Shown one piece after another: positions 35,072-45,206 of a stretch of DNA of 64,000 nucleotides; within the stretch, counting starts at the first letter, position 1; each line of letters starts with the position of its first letter. A model generated the notes under the pieces. That model was not told where the DNA came from, did no database searches, and saw only the letters and a list, made by a program, of their open reading frames with translations. The position numbers were made by a program, and so were the translations under genes. The stretch spans positions 39,313,515 through 39,377,514 of the forward strand of contig CM055110.1 of the NCBI GenBank assembly GCA_029204225.1, given 5' to 3'. The DNA comes from Diphasiastrum complanatum. Taxonomy: Eukaryota; Streptophyta; Lycopodiopsida; Lycopodiales; Lycopodiaceae.

Positions 35072-36201
35072 TGTTAGCGGATTCCAGAGAATTCCCAGAT
35101 GTCGAGCCAAGCTGAAGACACAGAATATCTCTCACCCATGACCGAGGAGGTCTCAAAAAGAGGAGAGCAGAAGAAGCTGAGAGCCGAGCACGAGAGCTGA
35201 GAAATTACTAGCTAGGATGATAGTAAATTATCTATGTGAGCCTACATGGTGTATCCCAGAGAAGGAACGACCATGTAGGAGCTAGTAATATTTTCTAGGC
35301 TTTGTAAATAAATGTAGACCCTGCTTAAATAATTTAGAGTGAGCCACCTTTTGATGGTGACCTCTAGTGGAAGGGCAATTTCCACATGTGATTTCTAATT
35401 TGGTGAAATTGCCACTTGGGCTTCACAGGGCAGCCCTCTTGCTTATTTAAGGGCCCCCTCTCTTGTGAGGGAGCTTTGAATGTATTGTCAAGTTCTCTCG
35501 AGTGAATAAAGAAGATCTTCCATGAGTTCTTGATGATTTTAAAGCTCCTTGTTCATGGCAATGTTCTTGAGTGAAATTCCTATGAGCATGTTTTGATTTC
35601 CCTTTGTGTTTGTGGATTAATTAGATTTCTTACTTGCTTTCTTGCTTTTAGTTGTGAAATAGATTTTATTTCTTGTTTGTGCATTAATGTAGGAATCAGA
35701 ATTCAAGTAAACTAAATAGACTGGATTTGTGGTGTAGATTTTGCATATTCTTTTACATTCCAATTCTTGATTGTTCTTGGGCATTCCAAGCATCAAGAAA
35801 TGGGTGTTTCTTGATCTTTGGGCTGCTAGACTGCTGTTAGGAATCTAGTTTTCTTGTTTCTTATTTTTCTGATTGAGTAGCTTAATCTTGTCTTTGTTTG
35901 TTTCCTGATTTTGGTAGATAAATTGTAGAATGCTCCATGTTTCAGAACGCTGATCTAAACCGAGCTAGGACTGGTTGCATGGCTTGTTTATGCATGTAGC
36001 TGAGTAACAAATCTGTCTCTCCCCACTGACAGGCTAGGGAATACTCATTGTAATCTGAGAAAACGCTTCTGCTTGGAAACCGTTCTAATAAGAAGACCAA
36101 ACCGTAAAGAATTGTAACCTATAGAAGTAACAAGAAGAAGAAAGAACGAACGAAGAACGATAAAGAAACCATGTTCACAGATTCAGTGGGATCTGTGAAC
36201 A
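35072..36201 (+). repeat. LTR A of a gypsy-like element
   Basis: Starts TGTTAGCGGATTC and ends GTGAACA; about 1,130 bp. It aligns along its length with LTR B (37384-38507), sharing for example GTGAGCCACCTTTTGATGGT, GCTTATTTAAG (TATA-like, 35448) and GTGTGTGGATTA-type stretches. Just after it stands TTTGGCACC, like the tRNA-Asp-type primer site (TTGGCGCCGTTG) of Tat/Athila gypsy elements. No perfect target duplication found. Confidence 0.75.
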
Positions 36202-37383
36202 TTTGGCACCATTTCCACAGCTACACAGACACTAAACTAAGCCAAACCTTTCTGATCTGTGTTGCAAAACCACTGCTCTGAAGTCTCACACATGCATCAT
36301 TGCTGAGCTCGCTTCTTTGGTCCTGACCGACGTGCAACTCAGTTCTCGATTGAGGCTTCACGTTCCTTATCTAGCCGAGCTCCACGACTCTCGTCTGGAC
36401 CGGACCGCTACACATCAACTCTCGACCGAGCCACCACTTCAAAATCCTGCCAAGTCCTGAGTTAAATTTCAACCGATGCTCATCGATCAAATTTCAACCG
36501 ACGGTTTTCTCTGAAAACTCGACTTGATGAGTTTTCTCTGAAATCTCGACCGACGAATTTCTCTGAAATCTCGACCGACAAAATTTCTCTGAAATCTCGA
36601 TCGACAGGATTTCTCTGAAATTTCAACCGACGGGCTTTCTCTAAAATCTCAAGCGACGGATGTCTCTGAGATCTCGACCGATGCCTCTCATTAGATCTCG
36701 ACCGACGCCTCTTGTCAGATCTCGACCGACGCCTCTCATCAGATCTCGATCGACGCCTCTCATCAGATCTTGACCGACGCCTCTTGTCACATCTCGACCG
36801 ACTCCTCTTGTTAGATCTCGAACGACGCCTTCTCTCGGATCTCGATCAGAGCCGTCTCTCAGATATCGACCAACCACACCCACCCTTGCACCGTAGCGAC
36901 CACCTTGAACTGTCGTGACCGCCTTCAACCCACCACACCACATTGCAACTACATTTGCCCTTGAATCACAAACACACCACATTCAAACCACATCAGCCGT
37001 TGCACGTGTTCAACCGCACACCAACCACATCAGCCGTTGCACCATAGCGACCGCACCGAACCGCATTGAAGTATCACCAACTATCATTCCAACTGCCTTC
37101 GACTGCAGACAACCGCACCCCAGTTGCATTCATCCTATCGCATTCAACCGCATCCCAGCTAACGCATTCCACCATATACAACCGCAACATACCGCAAACA
37201 GACCGCAACAGACCGCACTACACCGCAAACACACCACATTCAAATAGCATCCATTGTTCCACCGTTGCGAACTCATTCAATTATAACCAGATAGCATTCC
37301 AATCCCATACACCGTTGCATCGTAGTGACCGCAACCAATCGCAAGTGACCGCCATCAACCCCACAGACCGCATTCAAACTACA
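36202..37383 (+). other. Leader A: primer-binding site, minisatellite and CCGCA-rich stretch
   Basis: After the primer-binding-like TTTGGCACC come about 270 bp of unique DNA. Then follow a minisatellite (36470-36870) and a stretch dense in ACCGCA and CACATT words up to 37380. No Gag or Pol motif in any frame; ORFs at 36641-37476 are low-complexity translations of repeats. Confidence 0.6.
36470..36870. repeat. Minisatellite with CTCGACCGACG core, leader A
   Basis: About 16 degenerate units of 22-26 bp: first TCTGAAATCTCGACCGACG-type units, then GATCTCGACCGACGCCTCTC-type units from 36690. Translated frames give repeated SDLDRRL or RDLMRGV peptides, which are probably not real proteins. Confidence 0.85.
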
Positions 37384-38507
37384 TGTTGGCTGATTCTGAC
37401 GAATCCCCAAGATACTCGGACAGAGCAACTCAAGAGCACCTCTCACCTTAGACCGAGGAGGTCTCTGAGGAGATGAGACGAATGAAGACTGAGAGCCGAG
37501 TATGAGAGCCGAGAAATGCTAGTTAGGAATGACAAGCAAGAACTGTGTAAGCCTCATGGTGAATCCCGGAAGATGGAATGACCATGTAGGAACTAGTATT
37601 TCTAGGCAAATGTAATAAATGCAAGTAGACCCCTCTTAAAGAAAGTAGAGTGAGCCACCTTTTGATGGTGACCTCTAGTGGAGAGCATTATTCCACTTGT
37701 AATTTGTGAAATGTGGAAATTCCACTAGGATGCCACCTAAGGAGCTCTCTTGCTTATTTAAGAGACTCCCTCTTTGTGAAGAGGAGCTTTTTGTATATTG
37801 TATCAACTCCATGCTGAAATGAGAAGAGCCTCCATGAGTTAGATGCATCCATTGAGCTCCTTGATCATAATGGTTTTCTTGAGTGATGCCCCTATGATCA
37901 TGCCCTTCCATTCATATTGTGTGTGGTTGTGGATTTAGAGTGGATTAGTTATCATTTCTTGTTGTGAATTAATGTAGGAATCAACATTCAAGTAAACTAA
38001 ATAGGCTAGAAATGTCACATAAATCTTGCATATCCTCTAACATTCTAGTTCTTGATGTTCTTGGGATGTCCAAGAATCAAAAGACTAGTTGGTTTCTTGA
38101 TTCTTGGACTTCTAACATGTTGTAGATTAGTTCTTGTTTCTTTTTTTGTCAATTTATGCAAGTATAGTAGTGCTTAAAATCTGATTTCAGTTCATTTTGC
38201 AGCAAAGTAGAAGTAGGAATCCATCGTTGTTCAACTGAGCAGTAACGTAGATCATTTGTTGAACGCATTGGCTTGTATTTTGGTTGATTATGCATGTGCA
38301 TTCAGTTCAAGAGAGACCATCTAGATGTCCTCTGACAGGTAGGTCACAATACTACTCGATCTCCAGTCCCTTCTGTCTAATTTTGGGCTTTAAACAAGAA
38401 AGAAGAACTTAAGCCAGAGCCCACTGTCTCTGTTGACAGGCAGAAGAAGTAAGTAAGCAAAAGGATCCCTAGTAAACAGATCCTCTGGAACAGAGGATCT
38501 GTCAACA
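37384..38507 (+). repeat. LTR B of the gypsy-like element
   Basis: Starts TGTTGGCTGATTC, ends CTGTCAACA, about 1,124 bp, diverged partner of LTR A. TATA-like GCTTATTTAAG at about 37750. It is followed by TTTGGCACCGTTGTTGC, a better match to the tRNA-Asp-type primer site. Being followed by a primer site it behaves as a 5' LTR, so A and B are two 5'-type units in tandem rather than one simple element. Confidence 0.75.
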
Positions 38508-39383
38508 TTTGGCACCGTTGTTGCTTGAACTCCACACCTCATAAACCCATACCTGCTGCAATAGTTCTTGAACAGATCCATAACGGTTCTCATCTGCAAT
38601 CTACCTTGCAAACGAACTACTCTACCTACAAAACGACCTGCAAGAAACAACAACTACAGGCAAAACGACTTGCTTAAAAATCCATCTGAAAACCAACTTG
38701 CTTGCACCTGAACCTTCAAACCAACCAGCAAGCCACAACAATTGCAAACACAAATGCACTGTTGGCCAATCCATTTGCGATCAGACTTGCTTTAGTATCA
38801 AACTGCAAAACCATCTGCATCCACGCATCCTTTCCTGCAAAACCAGAGCCCACACCCATCTCCTACATTCCTCCCAGACAGACCTACACGCTCCCTCTCT
38901 ATAGAACCACATTGCTTCAACCGTCCCTTCACGCTCACTTTCCGTTCAATCAAATCTAGATCGACGGTTTTTGCTGAAATCTTGACCGACGGATTTCAAT
39001 CAAATCTCGACCGATGGGTTTCGCTGACATCTCGACCAACGAATTTCGATCAAATCTCCACCGACGGGTTTCGCTGAAATCTCGACCGACGGATTTTGAT
39101 CAAATCTCGACCGATGGGTTTTGCTGAAATCTCGATCGACGAATTTCGATCAAATCTCGACCGACGGGTTTCGTTGAAATCTCGACCGATGGATTTTGAT
39201 ATAATCTCGACCGACGATTTTCGTTGAAATCTCGACTGACGGAAGCGATCAAATCTCCACCGACGGTTCTGGGTCCAATCTCGACCGAAGGGGTTCCTCA
39301 CCATCTCAACCGGACCAAATCCACGCCAGACCACAAAACTTTCAAACGACACCTCTAATTAGCATTTCGACAGAACCACCATC
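38508..39383 (+). other. Leader B with primer-binding site and minisatellite
   Basis: Same layout as leader A: primer site, unique stretch rich in CTTGC and CCTGCAA words, then a minisatellite. No Gag or Pol. It is cut off by a reversed copia fragment at 39384. Confidence 0.6.
38955..39300. repeat. Minisatellite with CTCGACCGACG core, leader B
   Basis: About 14 units of 24 bp alternating GGTTTCGCTGAAAT and GATTTCGATCAAAT variants, each joined by CTCGACCGACG. Same core as the leader A minisatellite. Confidence 0.88.
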
Positions 39384-40098
39384 TGTGCTTTGTACTCGTC
39401 TCACATGAAGAGAGAGATATAGTATCTTGCTTTTTGGAAAGCCAAGATATTAGATTGCCTCCAAGAAAGATAGTGTATGCACTAATAGACTTTTGATCTT
39501 AGAATCCTCTTGTCCATCTTCCAATGATGGATCTTAGGATCTTGCATAAATTGACTCAATTTGTGCACACAAAAACTTAGATCGGTCCTAGTAATAGTAA
39601 GCCAAATCAAGGAGCCTACAAGACTCCTAAAAAGTGTGATGTCCTCCAAGATCTTTCATCACCTTTATTAGGATCTTTTACAATTTGCTCCATTGGAGTA
39701 TCTATGCTCTTAGAATTTTCCATATGGAATTTTTTCAACATAGAGTGAGCATATCTAGATTGACATATAAAGACATGATTTTCATAAAAATCAATTTCTA
39801 GGCCTAGGATGTAATGTATCTCTCCTAGATCTTGCATTTTAAACTCACATCCAAGTGCTAGCTTGGTTTCATCAACTAGCTTGATACAACTTCCACAAAG
39901 AATAATGTCATCAACATAAATTAGAAGAATGACAATATTGCTATCAACAAACTTTAGATACATGGAAGGATCATAGTCACTAAGAGTAAATCCTAGTGAG
40001 ATAAAAAAAGAATTGAGTCTTGAATACCATGATCTTGGTGCTTGCTTGAGTCCATAAAGACTTTTGAAGAGCAAGCACACTTTGGACTCATCCTTGAT
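39384..40098 (-). pseudogene. Fragment of copia RT/RNase H, same family as the element at 43.1-49.3 kb
   Basis: Reverse complement of roughly 47440-48250, nearly identical. Includes RT motifs SLYGLKQAPRSWYSRL and YVDDIILCGS. An internal stretch of about 118 bp is missing at 39492 (between GCACTAATAGACTTT and TCTTAGAATCC). Both ends are abrupt and no LTR is attached, so it is a displaced fragment. Beyond 40098 the frame stays open to 40173, but that part (GSGTSIGRSPVAGLMGGQ) is not copia. Confidence 0.9.
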
Positions 40099-40470
40099 GA
40101 ACTGACCTCCCATTAATCCAGCCACTGGAGATCGACCAATGGAAGTTCCAGAGCCTAAGACACACATGTACATAATTTAAAAATAAAATTTAAAGATCAT
40201 ACGCAAGCAATTGTAACATCTTTTGTTGTTTTGGTAGATCCGGCTGTGTTTTTGAATTTAATTTTTCTTCTTTAGATTCTTATAATTTTTTTGTTTTGGG
40301 AGGCATTCATAGTTTACAAGCCAGAAATCAATTGTCACAAGAGTACCCTCATGTAGCTTCTTTCCAAACTGTTCTCTAAGCTAGGATCTCAAGCTTAGCA
40401 TAAATTTAATTTTTTAATTATTTATTATGTTCATTCTATGCTAAGCATAGTTCATTGTCTCTTCTTTTAG

Positions 40471-41275
40471 TTTGTTGAAGACAAAAAGAATAAAGTCCTT
40501 CTAGAGTAGTTTAAACAACACATTTTAAAAGTGAAGGCAGAGAAAAGAGATAGAGAAAGATTGGCATGGGGTGAGACCGTTGTCGAGGAGGATTCAACAG
40601 AAACATACCTCCCGAAATGTGTCAATGATCAACCATGTTTTTACACTGTGAAAGAAGGAGACACTCTTTGCATTGCAGACATCCCCTATGGATTTCAAAT
40701 GAAAGAATCACTAAATGATAATTCTCCATTTCAATTCACTGAGATCCATAGTGTGATGCAGGGATTCCTTGAAAGCACAACTTTTCCTATTTGGAGAGTT
40801 GTAATATTTCATTAAGCTGGCAGTCGGCTTCAGTGCAAAAAGCTCTTTTGACTTTTTGCAATGCTGGAATTGAAAATGCTGTTTGGTACGTTTTCAACTT
40901 TGTTAAAACTTAATTTTATTTGTTTTATATGTTCTATGCTTAGCATAGATCATTGTTTAAAATAATAATTTACTTTTCCTTTTGTAGGTACAAGCCCAAT
41001 GTTCGCAATGCTGGTGGTGCACGACTGTGCAATGAGATTGAATACATAACAATTGGTTATTATTCATTGGATGGCAAACGATCTATGCTGCATTACAACA
41101 CCACCAGCTTGATTAGCTTTGGGATTTGTTCCAATTTCCAACAGTCACAAAAAAACTAAAAAATCTGATGACAGGTTCCATGGCTTGTCCTTATCAAAAG
41201 CCACAACAATTAATTAATCATATTATTGAAAAAAAATTTATCCAGCAAATTGGGTGTTAGATTTTTCTTCTACAC
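40471..41275 (+). pseudogene. Beta-class DNA amino-methyltransferase-like gene (N4-cytosine/N6-adenine type), broken
   Basis: Exon 1 (40471-40885) follows an acceptor TTCTTTTAG. It has a lysine-rich start with one in-frame stop, then IADIPYGF at about 40672-40695, matching the catalytic DPPY motif IV. A frameshift near 40813 leads to LLTFCNAGIENAVW. A 102-bp GT-AG intron (40886-40987) joins in phase to YKPNVRNAGGARLCNEIEYI, then IGYYSLDGKR. After another shift come VTKKLKN, PYQKPQQLINHII (motif X-like, about 41186-41225) and ANWVLDFSS (motif I-like, about 41245-41271). The order IV, X, I is that of beta-class amino-methyltransferases. Frameshifts, the stop and the missing GxG of motif I imply an inactive copy. 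It runs straight into the Penelope-like RT downstream on the same strand. Target base cannot be told. I rate the family call as likely but by eye only. Confidence 0.6.
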
Positions 41276-42440
41276 CAATCCAATATCAATGAAGTAGCAA
41301 TAGAACTCTACCAAGGATGGTTTAAGCTGGTTAAAATGCTACCCACGTATCAGAATTTCGATCATGAAAGTATTATAGAACATGCCCGTTTATGTAAGAG
41401 TACTATAACTGATTTCTTAAAAAAAAACCAGATGGCTACATGGCAAAAGTATAACAAAGAACAAATTAAAAAGTGCCCTTGATGAGCGTAATTGGATTAT
41501 GACCAACCTTTACGTGAGTGGTGTGGATAAGACACAACATAATCTCTGTTTCATGTGCATATATTTTGTTTGAAACCTGGCCTTGTAGAGACTGTCCAGT
41601 CCAGACTTTGCGCCTGATGAAGGGATCAATACTTTAGATAATGCTATGATAATGATCAAACATACATTTTCTAATAAGATACCTGACTACCTTTTAGGTA
41701 AAGAGAAATTACCTTTTTTGCTCTATACTTTTAAAGCAAATAAAAATGCTTTCAGATGGATTACAAACGCACATGATTGCCACTTTTCAAAGGTGGCCAC
41801 ATTTTTTTTTGGAGCTCTTGGTATTCTGACTACGCTCCTCATGGAGGGAATAGGCCTTAAGGCACAGTCATACCGGAGCTTTCTAAATGTGGATACCAAC
41901 CTATTTTGGCAGTGCAACTCATCCACTGAATTCTACCTTAACGTGACAAAATCACATCTATGTGGTTTGCTAACATCTCGAAATGTTATGAAAACATTTT
42001 TCTAAACGATCCTGACGGACTCAAAATAGTTATACGGAAAATGATTTGGTATGCATTCAAATTTTGTAATAACAAAAACCTTGTATATAAATGGAAACCA
42101 AACTTGGAAGAATTTAGATGGAAATGGTTAAGTAAACCAGCTGATAAATGGACTTATATTGACAAAGAAGTATTATGCCACTGGAATGACTTATTGATTG
42201 ATAGCTGCATAGTGAGATTAGGTAACAGGACATGGAGACAAGTTTGTGGTATTCCCATGGGCTTTGCCTACTCTCCTACTTGGTGTAATTGGTATCTGTC
42301 ATTTTATGAACTACATTTCATGAAGAGACTTGTCAAACTTGGTAAAATAAAATACCTTCGTGCTTTTAAGTACACTTTTCGTTATATGGATGATATTTGT
42401 TTTGTTAACAATTCTGTTGCTCCTTTGTTCTTGGACAAGT
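41276..42440 (+). pseudogene. Penelope-like reverse transcriptase, copy 2
   Basis: Same family as the minus-strand copy at 32.4-33.7 kb and better preserved. An N-terminal block (LPTYQNFDHESIIEHARL, near 41340) is followed by FKANKNAFRWITNAHD (about 41735), then motif A ISKCYENIFLNDPDGL (about 41970), WNDLLIDSCIVRLGN (about 42183), GIPMGFAYSPTWCNW (about 42250) and FRYMDDICFVNN (about 42378-42412), with two of the catalytic aspartates in YMDD. The segment before motif A is in another frame (41646-42005) than 41960-42451, so there is at least one frameshift, and the thumb is lost: the copy stops near 42440 and passes into a minus-strand copia. No GIY-YIG domain seen. Confidence 0.75.
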
Positions 42441-42529
42441 ACTACTTTTGATGCCGAGTCCAAAAATTTCTATATCAAGAGTAGGGACATAGAGAACTTC
42501 CTCCAGTTTCTTGTCACCCTAATTTGTGT

Positions 42530-43115
42530 CCAACCATAGTACAACCATAGTACACCAGTTCACCATAGTACAACCATAGTACACCAGTTCCATCAACTAC
42601 ATGTTTAGAATCGTTTCCAAGTATAATGAATCTCGAATAATTGGTCTTCTTATACTCAGACAATATTTGTTTCGAGGAAACAAAATGTCGGGTGGCTCCC
42701 GAATCAAATACTACTTCTCGAATTTTTGAATTTGATGAACAACATTCTTAATGGTTAAGTACTCCAAGGGATAAATCCAAGCTGCTGAGTTTCTTGTCAT
42801 CCTATCTTCTGCTGCTCTGGACCATTCTGCTTTGTCTTTGACATAATTTGAATCTGAAGGTTCGCTTCGATTCTCCTCCTCCTTGTTCCTGGGATTTTGA
42901 TAACAATCTACTGCTGCATGACCCCATTTATGACAATGAATGCAATCAATTTTTGGATTTAACCTATATTTGTCTTCTGTATGACCTGATCTTTTGCATC
43001 TGTTGCAAATCTTCTTGTCACCAGAATTTTTCTGTTGTTTTCCTGATTGTTGATCATTTGTCTTGGATTCATTTCCATTCTTTTTAGATGACTCCCTCTT
43101 AAACTTAGACTTCTT
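42530..43115 (-). pseudogene. Split copia, downstream half (end of Gag, zinc knuckles, protease)
   Basis: On the minus strand from 43115: a KKSKFKRESSKK basic stretch, then two CCHC knuckles (CNRCKRSGHTEDK, last Cys lost, and CIHCHKWGHAAVDC) at about 43020-42900, then the protease segment DSGATRHFVSSKQ at about 42690. Ends near 42530, where short CCATAGTACA repeats and the Penelope-like copy begin. Continues, once the nested element is removed, into 49334-49980. Close relative of the copia at 23.0-26.0 kb. Confidence 0.8.
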
Positions 43116-43852
43116 TGTGAAGAATTGAAAAAGATTATCTATGTTAGATATAGGGGTCTTATGTTTTTTACATCAAGCATCTAGGTGTAGGATGTTGATA
43201 GGAATAAATTTGGCATAGATGGCAAATTATGCATTTCCACTTGTAATGCCACTATTGAGCCAAAATAGAGTAAGAGGCTAAACACATGCCAATTAGCGTG
43301 TAGACAAGTGTAAAGTTTTTGTTTGATGAATTCCAAGAGGTCCAATAGGATTTAGAGGTGGAACCTTGTGAGGTCCAATAGGAAATTGAGGTGTGCTTGA
43401 ATATAGTCCAATAGAATTAAGAGGTGCATGGATCAATGATCCAATAGGATCAAGAGGTGACAAAATATGGTCCAATCATAGTTAAGCATAGTGGTAGCTC
43501 GTGGACCTACTAGTATCATTGTACTCCTCATTTTGAAGCTAATTGATTTGGTGATTTCATGGATTTTGTGAGTTATTGGATTTCTAGCTTTCTCTCTCTA
43601 CCCGAGAGCTCATGATGCATTTTCTCTCTCTACCCGAAGAGAGCAGCTTGTTTTTACTTAGATTATTTTTTGAATACTTCCCACACGTGTGAGTGAGAGT
43701 TGGAAGTGATTGAATGCATGTAGTAGTGTGTTTTTGCCGTAGGATTCAAGATTGATCTTGAATCTCAATCTAGTCTTGATCTTGGTGCATCTACACACCT
43801 TAGGAGATCACAAGTACATATAGTGGACAGTCCACACGTGTGAAATTCAGCA
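43116..43852 (+). repeat. 5' LTR of nested copia
   Basis: Begins TGTGAAGAATTG, ends TGAAATTCAGCA. Contains CCCACACGTGTGAG (about 43681) and TCCACACGTGTGAA (about 43830) palindromes and a CTCTCTCTACCCGA repeat pair at about 43592 and 43625. Confidence 0.96.
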
Positions 43853-43866
43853 TGGTATCAGAGCCT
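43853..43866 (+). promoter_or_regulatory. Primer-binding site of nested copia
   Basis: TGGTATCAGAGCC, complementary to the 3' end of initiator-Met tRNA as in most plant copia elements, immediately after the LTR. Confidence 0.85.
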
Positions 43867-44609
43867 ACCTAAGGTTACCATGCATTTTGATCCATCTAAG
43901 TAAAAAAAATTTCATCAATCTTGAGCTAGAAGTTGTCAAGGCCCATTTTCCTAGCTATCTTGTTCAATCTTGGATCAAAAGAGATCAAAAGGACATTGAT
44001 TGGGTCTGACCTGGTACTGTACGGAATCAGGTGCTCAGACAATTGTGAGGAACATCCAATTTCAGTTTGGAAGTTCTCTCTCATGTTTGATCCATTTATC
44101 TTGCTTGATAGCTTGTTTTGAAACTATTTTTGTCTAGTTTCTGTTGCAATCAGTTTCATTCCATTTGGTTGAGCCAATCAAAAGTTATAAGCTTTTGAAG
44201 AGGGTTAGGTAGGGCCCTAGACCTGGGTGGACACATTTGGTTTGGTCAAGAGATTGCTTGGTTGATCCAAAATCACAGTTGTATGCTTGCCAATCTCATC
44301 TATATGTGATCTAGGCACTGTTTTGAGATCTTAGCCATTTTGTTTCATGCAATATCATTGTATTTGAGTCAAATTTGGTTTCTTAGTGTATTTCACACGT
44401 GATAAGAATGTTAGATCCTAACTTTGCCTATACTCCATCATTTGATGTGAAATAGATCTTGTTTTAGAGAGATTTGTGTAGCTAGTGAGAATCAATTCAC
44501 AAATAGTTGCAAGATCTTTCATAGGAGGAGATAGTACTCAATTATTGGATCCTATTGAAAGTGTGTAACAACATTTATTGTTCATCACTTTTATTTATCT
44601 CCACTTTAC

Positions 44610-45206
44610 ATGACTTCAATGAGTTCATACTTGTTGCAACCAAGTGAGAGATTGTCTACTTCCAATTATTCAATATGGAAGTTGAGGATGGAGTCCATCT
44701 TGATACTCCAAGATGTGATGGACATTGTACTTGGGACTGAGGAGGAGCCTCAAGTCCTTCAAGAAGTACAAAAATACAAGAAGAGATCTAGGATGGCTCT
44801 CCACTACATTAAGATGAATGTCTCTAATGAGATATTGAGGGAGATTGGTGATTGTTCTACATCCAAGGAAGCTTGGGATTGTCTCAAGTCCATCTATGTG
44901 GCTAAGAACACCTCTAGGCTCCTCACTCTTAGAAATCAAATATTCCAAAGTAGTCAAAAGAGTGATGAGAGTGCATCTAATTATGTTTTGAGAGTAAAAG
45001 ATATTCATAGAGAGCTTGCTTGCATTGGTGATTCCATGAATCAAAATGAGCTAGTTCAAGTCATTCTCAATGGCTTGAGAAGTGAATTTGATAACCTTGT
45101 CCAATCCTATGCCATTAAGGAGGAGCTACCAAAGTGTGCTAATTTCAGAAGAATCAAGACAAGAGTACAAGGTCTTGAGGATGGACAAGCTTTCTCTCAC
45201 TCATAA
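44610..45206 (+). CDS. Copia Gag, N-terminal part
   Basis: 198 codons. UBN2/DUF4219-type copia Gag: LQPSERLSTSNYSIWKLRME at the start, then a helix-rich capsid with EAWDCLKSIY and SNYVLRVKDIHREL. The start is the first Met after the primer-binding site that keeps the conserved LSTSNYSIWK. The frame ends at 45206; the zinc knuckle continues in the +1-related frame (45082-46950), so Gag is cut by a frameshift near 45150-45200. In an intact relative, Gag and Pol would be one polyprotein. Confidence 0.88.
   Translation: MTSMSSYLLQPSERLSTSNYSIWKLRMESILILQDVMDIVLGTEEEPQVLQEVQKYKKRSRMALHYIKMNVSNEILREIGDCSTSKEAWDCLKSIYVAKNTSRLLTLRNQIFQSSQKSDESASNYVLRVKDIHRELACIGDSMNQNELVQVILNGLRSEFDNLVQSYAIKEELPKCANFRRIKTRVQGLEDGQAFSHS

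Noticed and set aside
36641-37476. Arginine/aspartate-repeat proteins on both strands
   Set aside because: Open frames forced by a minisatellite with unit length often divisible by three; no codon evidence.
43293-43475. 60-codon minus-strand ORF, repeated at 48773-48955
   Set aside because: Contained in both copies of the LTR; a repeat of GATCCAATAGGATT-like words gives the open frame.
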